Below, piece after piece: positions 56,353-64,000 of a DNA stretch of 64,000 nucleotides. The number at the start of each line of letters is the position of its first letter. Position 1 is the first letter of the stretch. The DNA comes from Gigaspora rosea (lineage: Eukaryota; Glomeromycota; Glomeromycetes; Diversisporales; Gigasporaceae): contig QKWP01000782.1 of assembly GCA_003550325.1 (NCBI GenBank), forward strand, positions 93,469-157,468, in the 5' to 3' direction. The notes below the pieces were generated by a model. It worked only from the letters and a program-made list of their open reading frames with translations. It was not told the origin of the DNA and did not search any database. Both the position numbers and the translations under genes were made by a program.

Positions 56353-57295
56353 ATGTCAAAGAGAGGTAATTTTATAATTTCATATTCAAATCAATTACAA
56401 TATACTCTAGACACGTTTTGGCTGTCAGTGATATGAATGTAAAAGTAATTTTAGAAGTTTTAACGCTTGATTTTCTTGGTTGACATTCGAAAAATTTTAT
56501 TTTGGAGACACTGTCTCGTATTATCTGTAACTTTTATTTATGCCCCACTAATTTTGTTAAACATTTTTATTATATATCTTCGATAGGACGCGGTGGTGGT
56601 AAATATAATTTATTTTTTCAATGGTTTACTGAATACGCAAATTACTTATTTTATATAATTGCGCCTTTTAAGCTTCTGGTAACAAGTTTCGAATGACCTT
56701 GGGTCTTCCAGTTGGTGCAATTATGAATTGTGCCGATAATTCTGGAGCAAAAAATTTGTATATAATCTCTGTAAAGGGCATCCATGCTCGGCTGAATCGA
56801 TTGCCAGCAGCTGGAGTTGGTGATATGGTCATGGCTACAGTAAAAAAAGGCAAACCTGATTTAAGAAAAAAAGGTGAAAATAGAGCGCATAATTACAGTC
56901 ATACATGTCGTATCACAATATATTTATCATACCTTATTTAATTGACTTATGTAGTCATGCCCGCTGTTGTAATTCGACAAAGAAAACCTTGGCGTAGAAG
57001 AGATGGTGTTTTTCTTTACTTTGAAGGTGACTATTGATTTGGAATTTTGATTTTCGTCTCGATACATAGCTAAGACTTTATTTTTCAGATAATGCCGGTG
57101 TTATTGTAAACCCCAAAGGAGAAATGAAAGGTTCTGCCATCACTGGTCCCGTAGGGAAGGAATGCGCCGATCTTTGGCCGCGTATTGCCTCTTCTTCTGG
57201 AACTGTGGTAAATTTTGATTCTTTATTTGTTTATTCTTTTGATTAAATATTTGAATATTATTATAAATTATTTTCTGCATTCTTTGAAGGTATAA
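56353..57295 (+). CDS. RPL23: 60S ribosomal protein uL14 (L23/RPL23)
   Basis: Six exons: 56353-56365, 56587-56598 (12 nt), 56673-56873, 56955-57026, 57089-57207 and 57290-57295. All introns are GT-AG and the joined frame is 140 codons, the usual length for eukaryotic uL14. The protein starts MSKRGRGG and keeps family landmarks: [60 protein letters not shown] and [20 protein letters not shown]. uL14 sits at the subunit interface of the large ribosomal subunit, contacting 18S and 25S rRNA. The last intron (57208-57289) was chosen because it restores a GTVV end like yeast GVVV. An alternative acceptor at 57303 would end one residue earlier. Confidence 0.97.
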
Positions 57296-57302
57296 AATCT
57301 AG

Positions 57303-57610
57303 TGATCCTGGCTAGAGATGAATGAGATGAATGATATGATTAAAGTGCAACATGAAAAATGCTTTCACGTGATCATAATTAACGTCATGACAAAATCGTA
57401 ACCACCAATGTCATTACAACTTTAGTTTTTTAATTAACGTTTTAATCATGCGCATTTTGTCCATCTCTAATCCTGGCCAATAAATCAAAAAAAATTTGCT
57501 AAAGTTAATTTTCGGCTTAAATGAATCGATTTTTTATTCAAATCATTTAGATATGATCATAATTCATAAGCTTTAATCGTTACAAAGCTTTATAATAAAT
57601 CGCGATGAAA
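57303..57610. repeat. Dispersed repeat at uL14 3' end, split by MITE
   Basis: TAGTGATCCTGGC at 57303, interrupted by the MITE 57313-57469, continues as CCAATAAATC, TTGCTAAAGTTAAT, TTCGGCTTAAATGA. It aligns with 62340-62480 after the SET gene (TTGGCCAATAATGAG, GGCTAAAGCTAATG, TTCGGCTTAGTCGA). Confidence 0.75.
57313..57469. mobile_element. 157-bp hAT MITE in uL14 3' region
   Basis: Ends TAGAGATGAATGAGATGAAT and TAGAGATGGACAAAATGCGC (inward). Exact 8-bp duplication ATCCTGGC (57305-57312 and 57470-57477). Ends resemble the element at 11091-12676. Confidence 0.92.
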
Positions 57611-58525
57611 CTTTAAGCTTATTTCAAATTAATCATTTGATTTGTAATACCATGTGATCTGTGTGACGCCTTATCGCGTTAAAAGTCGTTTTAGTAACTC
57701 AAACGCGTTGTTCGAGCTTTGCGTTAGATCATACATGCCGGTCTAAACTAAACAATTGAAAACATTAAACGAAGACCTTTACAACACTGGGCTCGGAGAC
57801 ACCGTCATGTCATGTTACGTTTTCAAGGCCTATAGATAACTTCATAGAATATTAACACGATCAGAACAGTAAGGCTTTGTAATTGAATTATCGAATTTAA
57901 ATGTTTCTACAAATGGTACTTATCGTTATACTTGAAGTAAACTTGAATAAAATAATTACTAGTAGTAGAGTTAAAACTTGGAAGCTTAAATAATCATTTA
58001 GCGACAGGCTAGTCTGCGATGACGAGACGAGGCTCGTATAATTCTAACCAATAAATGTTGAACGCCCTTAAAATCTAGAATGTCCTTTGAAAGAAACAAT
58101 GGATCAATAAATTTTAATTCACTTCCATATAGTAATATATTGCATGTTTGCGTTGTCGGTTCGTCTTGTCATTTATATACTGTATATATGTGAGCGTAAA
58201 ATATTTGTGGACTGCCCTGAAAAATTAATAAAATTGCGGCCTAAAAGAATTATTGACATTCAACATTCAAGAGATCTTATGTAAAATGAATCATGACTGA
58301 TTATATTTATGATAATTTGAGTATTAACATATATATAAATTGATACTGATATTTTTTACTATCTATCCAGGTGTTTTTTTTTTCTATTAATAAAATAACT
58401 AGTTCATGATAATAAGAAACATTTTTTTCTAAAAGATAGCAATGACTAATGACAGTGAAGTAAAGTAGTCTTCTTATAATACAAATTAGACTGAAAGATG
58501 TAATAGACTAATATATATAATCAAG
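57611..58525. other. Intergenic DNA between uL14 and TVP23
   Basis: The two genes converge here. No gene seen. Less AT-rich at 57650-57830 but without an open frame. Confidence 0.5.
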
Positions 58526-59565
58526 TTAACTAAAGAATCTTCCCAATCCTGCCGAAAATAGTCTTCCCGCAATACTTGGATTTGATGCTGCTGCCCTTGC
58601 TGCAAAGCCTGTTGCCCACTTACGTTTGGCATCTTTATCACATTGCGTGTAACCAATTACATTAGCTAAATTTAAGGTTATTGCGACGGCAACAATAAGA
58701 AGCCAACTTGGTTTGAATAAAACAAAGAAAGCAAGGAAGAGCCATATAACTACTGTTAAATAAAGTGAAATCCAAAAAATACGGGAATCTGTTGGATTGA
58801 CGGGTCGTGATGGCTATAAAAAAAAAAAATTATAATTAATTTGTTGTTTTTAAATAAATAATGAAAAAATAAAACCTACATCACGACTTTCAAACATCCA
58901 AACATTAGTTCCATCAGGCTGAATATCATTCCACCACCTCAATCCAACCAATAATCTTCCAGATACATTCTTAACTGTCCAAAAATCAAATGCCAATAAT
59001 AACACGCAGATAATAAACACTAAAGGAAAGTTATCGAAAAAAGCATTGCCAAATAAGTAGACAAGTACGGCTCCTGAACGAAATAATAGGTGGAAAGCTA
59101 ACGCTACTGGATGACTAAACAAAAGTATAAATTCATTATAAGTAATACCAATAGAATCAATTATGAAAATTTTAATAATACTTTCTACGATCTAATTTTT
59201 TTATCATCAAAGACCCCTTAAGGAAACATTTAAATATTAATAACGCTTTACCTGGACTGTTCCCAAATGCTCTGATTTTGATTTTGATTTTGATTTTGGT
59301 TTTGATTTTGGTTTAGATTTTGACTTTGAATGTTATTATTTGTTCGTGCGGTTTCTGTTTGCGCTGTTGGTGTAGGATTACTTTTGATCTTCGTTCCTTG
59401 ACCAGCCTCAACATCTGGCTCCAAGGTTTCTGAGATCGCAAAGGGTGCAGCCCCAGATAATAAGCTTGAAGTTGAAGTTTCCTTTAAAGTAATGAAATCT
59501 GTAAGCACTCATTTAGCTTGACGCGTATCAAAAGAAAAATCAACACAAAATACAATGCTTGCCAT
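58526..59565 (-). CDS. TVP23: Golgi membrane protein TVP23 homologue
   Basis: Minus-strand exons 59498-59252, 59114-58880 and 58813-58526, plus a proposed first exon 59565-59547 (weakest part; its 5' site GTGTTG is a guess that keeps frame). The joined frame is about 262 aa. The N-terminus is cytosolic-looking with a Gln-Asn run (NQNQ repeats from a hexanucleotide). Then come the TVP23 landmarks: SSHPVALAFHLLFRSGAV, GRLLVGLRWWNDI, FESRD, and DSRIFWISLYLTVVIWLFLA, with about four hydrophobic segments. The C-terminus has GYTQCDKDAKRKW and AASNPSIAGRLFSAGLG. TVP23 proteins are Golgi membrane proteins in vesicle trafficking. The gene is divergent from the SET gene. Confidence 0.93.
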
Positions 59566-59843
59566 CTGAAAGTATAAAGTTGTTTGAAGATCGCCTCTCC
59601 AAAATTAATCGGCCTCTTTTCTAAAAACAAAGTTCAAGTAGCACATAATATAAACAATTGATATACGTGATCATCGGTTAGTGGATATATCTGTAAGCAC
59701 GTGATTAATATCATAAGTATATAAAAATGAACACTTTCAAACAATTCGAAAGTTTATGCAGATATAGGTAGATATACATATATACATATATACGTCGCGA
59801 ACTATATTTTCCGGTAGCAAAGTTCGCGTAAAAATTATTCAAA
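59566..59843. promoter_or_regulatory. Divergent promoter region TVP23/SET gene
   Basis: 278 bp between two start codons on opposite strands. It holds a CACGTG (59698-59703) and ATATACATATATAC runs near the SET side. A shared bidirectional promoter is inferred from spacing only. Confidence 0.55.
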
Positions 59844-62342
59844 ATGATGTCTAGTAATAACCACGAAAAACGTAAAGAAAGTAAAGATGCAGAATTATCT
59901 GATGTCTTGAAAAAATGGTTACAGCCTCGAATTGGTCCAAAGTTAAAAAAAGGTTTAACCGAAGAAAAAGCTTGGGAGGACATTGTTAAAGACATTGCTA
60001 TAAGGGTTTTGTCTCCACTTCCGTTGGAAGTTTTTGCAACTGCGATCAATAGGTTATCAAGGCTCGATGATATGGGTCGATTTGGTTTGGTAGAAAAATT
60101 GCTCACAATTTCGCCTAATCCCGATTGTGCAACTGGTGACAGAGCAGAAAGAATACGTGAAATAATGATTCAGACATTAGTACCTCAGGATACTCCAAAT
60201 GGCTCATCCTCGATCGAGATTCACCCCGATCTATTTAATGTTGCTAGATCTGTTCTTGCACAATCTCACAGGGATTGGATCGGTACACGCGAAGCACTTT
60301 CAACCTTTCTCAAAGATTGTACCGCGAAATATAATTCTGATCGTAATGTATATATTGTCTACCCTCATATCAACGATATTTCAAGGAATTTATCTATGGA
60401 TAAAGAAATTCAAACTAGTGTAGAATATTTCTTTTCTCGTATACAAGATGTGGCCAACGGAAAGGGTTTGAAATTTTTTGATCTCATAAAACCCAATATA
60501 TTAGACAGTGATAAGGAAGATATGGAAGAGATTTTTCTATACTATTTTCCAAAAGGACTAACTTTAGAAAATGAAGATAAAGTTGGCACTGAAGAATTTG
60601 AGAAAAATCGAAAAAACCGCCAACCGCGGCTTAAACCACCATTACTTAGACCAAGATGGCACAATCAACAACATATGATGCTTTTAACTTTACAAAATGC
60701 TAAAGACCACACGATGTCACGTACAGCCTTGATTGATGCTGCATTGGCTTTAGACGAAAAATTAAGTGCGGAAACAGGCTTACCGCGATGTTTTACTGGT
60801 CAGGTGTGTGACTAAAAATTATCGATTTTGAATAATGTCGAGGCTTTGTGGTTTGTTACTTGTTTAATATCATAACTTGTATTACTAGCTTATATTCCAT
60901 TCTTAGTAATAAGAAATCATACCCTGATTTATGTTTTTTTTTCCTTTTTTTTTTTTTTTTTTTGCATTGTCCAAATCTTTATTAACAATTTTCTTATTTA
61001 CATTAGACACCAAGAAATTCGGCCAGCTCATGCTTGACGACCAACGTAGACAAATATTTTGTACAGTTCAAAAAAGATCGTTCACAAACGTCATATTACA
61101 AACTTGCTTTCATACCTGAGGACATTGACGATGCTATAAGACATTATAACAATTGGATGAAGAAATTAATCGAACATGATTGGCCACTATGCTTTGGGCG
61201 TGTTAAAAAAAACAAGCAAGGTAAGTAAATTTAGCCCTTTGCTTATAGTTGTTTCTTATTACTTATCAATGTTTACTGAATTACTAGGTACGAAACTAAT
61301 AAATTGCGGGAGAGCAATCATGCTAAGTGTAGGCGCAAGTAACCCTCAACACTTGCGATGCCGGCGTTGCGCACCTGATACGAGTTGTGATGTAAAATTA
61401 CCTTCCTGCTCAAAATGTAAATCTAAAGGATTTTTATGCATTTATCCTCTGCGGCCAGGAGTGCATCGTGAACACCCAAGAACTACAGTCAAGTCTACGT
61501 CATCAAATTCTCAAACTATTGAAAATTCATCCAACGGTACAAAACATAAGAAAAAGTCTGCGTCTAGTTCCAAAAAAAAGCAGCCAAATGATGATTATTC
61601 CAGCGGACATGAGTCATGTGCACTTGTATCGACAGATATACTTCTAAATGGACTAGATCTTAGTTGTGTTCCAAAAAGCCTTAATGATGTAGTTGAAATT
61701 CGTCCATCTACAATTCCTAATGCTGGCAATGGATTGTTTGCCAAACGTAATCTTCCAATGGCAACGCCATTAGGTTTTTATTTTGGCGTTCCAACAATGG
61801 AGGATGAATTTGATCAAAATAAAGATAAAGTTGGCAGGGCATCACATTATTCCATGAGATATAAACATACAATTCTCGACGCAACTGACGATAAAGGTGA
61901 ACCATTCACAGACCCGAACGGTAAAATACATTGTCCTTTCCATTTCATGAATGAAGATCCATTTGGAAATATGGTTTTCCTAGAAGGAAGTGAGGTTAAT
62001 CAAGTCATTTGTTGGACAAAACGAGATATTAAAAAGGGTGAAGAATTGTTCGTATATTATGGTGGTGAAGTCGATAGGGAGCACTGGGGTCAAGCTGAAG
62101 ATATAAGTGAGCCTATTGTTTGTGCTGGAGACAGCGAAGAAGATGAGATAGATTTCAGCGATGATGGACGAAATGAAGAGGAAGAAGAAGAATTGTTATA
62201 CGACGATACGGCCGATATGGATGATGAAAACATAAATGTGCCGGGTACACCTAATTCTGGGACAAAGAGAAAAATGTTAACAGACGCCCATGATATATCA
62301 GAAAGTTCACCACAAAGTAAAAAAGGAAAAATTGTTAGTTAG
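59844..62342 (+). CDS. Zn2Cys6 plus PR/SET-like domain protein, probable chromatin factor
   Basis: Exons 59844-60803, 61007-61220 and 61288-62342 (GT-AG introns) join in frame to 742 aa. Residues 1-390: a helical region I cannot assign (WLQPRIGPKLKKGLTEEKAW, RDWIGTREALSTFLKDC). About 416-442: Cys pattern CX2CX5CX6CX2CX6C (CRRC, SCDVKLPSCSKCKSKGFLC), a fungal Zn2Cys6 DNA-binding cluster one residue short in the first loop. About 480-489: a Lys-rich likely nuclear signal. About 529-659: SET fold, with STIPNAGNGLFAKRNL, FMNEDPFGNM in place of the NHSCxPN motif, and RDIKKGEELFVYYGGE, most like PRDM PR domains. About 672-706: acidic stretch. It could be a DNA-targeted methyltransferase or a catalytically weak reader. 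The stop TAG coincides with the start of a dispersed repeat. Confidence 0.9.
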
Positions 62343-62480
62343 TGATCTTGGCCAATAATGAGAAATTGGCTAAAGCTAATGTTCGGCTTAGTCGATCGAT
62401 TTTTTTTTCAAAATCGGCTGATCGAATTCTTATAATAATAATAATTCACGCATAAGTTTTTGATCATTACATACTTTATA
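62340..62480. repeat. Dispersed repeat starting at the SET gene stop codon
   Basis: Begins TAGTGATCTTGGCCAATAAT, whose first three bases are the SET stop codon, and aligns with the repeat after uL14 for about 130 bp. The opening TAGTGATC is hAT-like (compare TAGTGATCTAAGTCGA at 36139), but no matching right end was found. Confidence 0.7.
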
Positions 62481-62543
62481 TCAGTTAGAGATATAGTGGT
62501 ATTCAAATAATGGATTTAGATCAATGAGAAGTGGTACAATATT

Positions 62544-62883
62544 TTAATTAAGATTTTTAATTAACGCTATAAAACATAAACCGTAATCGTAATACGGCTT
62601 TATTGACAGAATTCTGGAACATCCACTGGACTTTAGATTTTTCCCAATATTCCAATAAAAAGGAGTCTTTTCATTTGTAATGCTTTGGATCCGTCTAAGA
62701 TTCTGGTAGTCCAAGATCTTACCGATATTTAATGTATTATTGTCTTGCGTCACTAGCATGAAGTCTGTGTCAGTTTTTGTCGATAATCGACGCAAAAAAT
62801 TACTAAAAATTTTTAATTCAAAATTTTGAATATGAAACACTTTTCGTGCTCTAATAAAAGATTCTTCACATAATCTTGATTTA
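62544..62883 (-). CDS. Hypothetical short open frame
   Basis: The minus-strand frame of about 98 codons from a GTG (62840) remains open a little further upstream. The peptide is mixed and fairly normal in composition (LRRLSTKTDTDFMLVTQDNN, KTPFYWNIGKN). No family recognised and no ATG start; it could be an exon of a gene or chance. Confidence 0.3.
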
Positions 62884-64000
62884 AGTTTTTTTTAGTCTAA
62901 AACCTTATATTAACCATAATTTAATCTCTAATCTAACTAGAGCTGGTAGCAGTAAATTTTACTTACCGTAATAAGTTATGGAGTTCCTCAAATTACCAGG
63001 TCGGAATTTATCGGATGGAAATTTTTTAAATTTGCTTTGGTAGTTGTTTTAAATATTTTAAATTTTTTAATTGTTACTATAATTTTAAATTTTTAAATTT
63101 AAATAAAAATTTATTAAATTTTAGTATTAAAAATTTTTTAGTTAAATTTTATAATAATAATATTTTATACTAAATTTTAATTAAAAAATTTTTAATAACT
63201 GTTTTAATTAAATTTTGATAAAAATTATATATGGTTTTTTTTTTTATAAAAAATAACTAATGTTTATTATAGGTGATTATTACCTTTAATTTACAATATA
63301 TAATTAGATATAACAAAACAATAATATAATTTTTTAAAATAACAATTAATTTTTTTTATAGTTAAGGTTAGAGGATGGGTGAAAATAGAACAAAAATAGA
63401 TACATCTAATTCTTTTCCAATATAAAAATAATTGTTTATCAAATTTATACATATCACTTTCTAACAATCTCTTGATACCAAAATTTTCAAAAAAACCAAC
63501 CTATGAAAAACTGCATAGTAATATATAGACCAGACCCACCTAAGACCAATTAAAATGCTTGATTTTGTTATATAAAAAAGTATATTTATCTTATATTTTT
63601 TTATAATTATAGTTAAATAATTCTTGATTTTGATTGGCTAGTATTCTAGATCGTGTAACCTAAGATTTCAGCTAATCCCCATCCTCTAAAATATTAGATA
63701 ATATCTATTATTGTCTTTAGTATATCTAAATATAACAAAACTTTACCAAGCTCTGTTAGGTACAAAGTCCATTTACTGAATGTTTTGTATCTAAAATATA
63801 GATAAAAAAGACTAGCAGACTTTTAAGTAAAGCACCTTGGTAAGCTGTGGTACTATTAAATAAAGTAGTAAAGAACTTCTGGAGCTTTGTCAGTTCTATA
63901 GATTTGAAAGTAAAAGTAGAAACCTAGTTAGATATACTATTCTATATAGTGTAATCCTTACAAACTTTTTTTATTTTGGTACATTTTATGGCATTTCTTT
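62884..64000. other. AT-rich intergenic DNA
   Basis: No gene. A possible MITE at 63368-63688 has TTAGAGGATGGG at the left and its approximate complement CCCCATCCTCTAA at the right, with low confidence. Confidence 0.4.

Noticed and set aside
57208..57246. Read-through of the uL14 last intron giving a longer C-terminus
   Set aside because: The tail ([11 protein letters not shown]) has no counterpart in the family, while splicing gives the expected 140 residues.
62340..62755. Complete hAT element starting at the SET stop, ending at CACTA near 62755
   Set aside because: The inner sequence of the right end does not match and the flanking 8-mers differ.

Overview
AT-rich eukaryotic sequence (roughly 28% G+C by eye) with short GT-AG introns, Sel1-like repeat (SLR) relics and very dense transposons. 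The uL14 protein, a TVP23 homologue, a Zn2Cys6 motif (typical of fungi) and glomeromycete-style SLR motifs point to an early-diverging fungus. An arbuscular mycorrhizal fungus (Glomeromycotina, e.g. Rhizophagus or Gigaspora relatives) fits best, but this is inferred from gene content and not proven.

Layout. Positions 1-12856 are a mosaic of non-autonomous DNA transposons, mostly hAT-type with clear 8-bp target duplications, including a three-level nest at 5786-10187. A Ty3-type LTR retrotransposon lies at 12857-32785. It reads on the minus strand and is about 9.3 kb once its insertions are removed. It is broken by a TWA-flanked MITE, two copies of one short hAT family (one carrying a Tc1/mariner relic and a 965-base gap), a small hAT MITE and a 6.7-kb hAT element with a decayed transposase. 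Positions 32786-36130 are T-rich, with a 466-bp TTAA-flanked fold-back. A second hAT element of about 12 kb (36139-48096, exact 8-bp duplication) carries another decayed transposase, a decayed SLR gene and at least six younger insertions. Positions 48105-56300 hold tandem repeats, a pogo-like MITE and no recognisable gene.

The host genes sit at the right: ribosomal protein uL14 (RPL23, six exons including a 12-nt microexon, 56353-57295), a TVP23 Golgi membrane protein (minus strand, 58526-59565) and, divergently, a Zn2Cys6 plus PR/SET-like protein (59844-62342). The last two share a 278-bp intergenic promoter region. A related dispersed repeat lies at the 3' end of both uL14 and the SET gene, and in the SET gene its first bases form the stop codon.

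Main observations: 16 hAT-type insertions can be delimited by duplicated 8-mers (11 exact), and many families have their own self-complementary subterminal motif. The two transposase-bearing hAT elements each contain SLR gene material. The SET gene joins a fungal Zn2Cys6 cluster to a PRDM-like SET domain. The retroelement has an N-terminally extended Gag, a Cys-rich stretch between protease and reverse transcriptase, and an open frame after the integrase.
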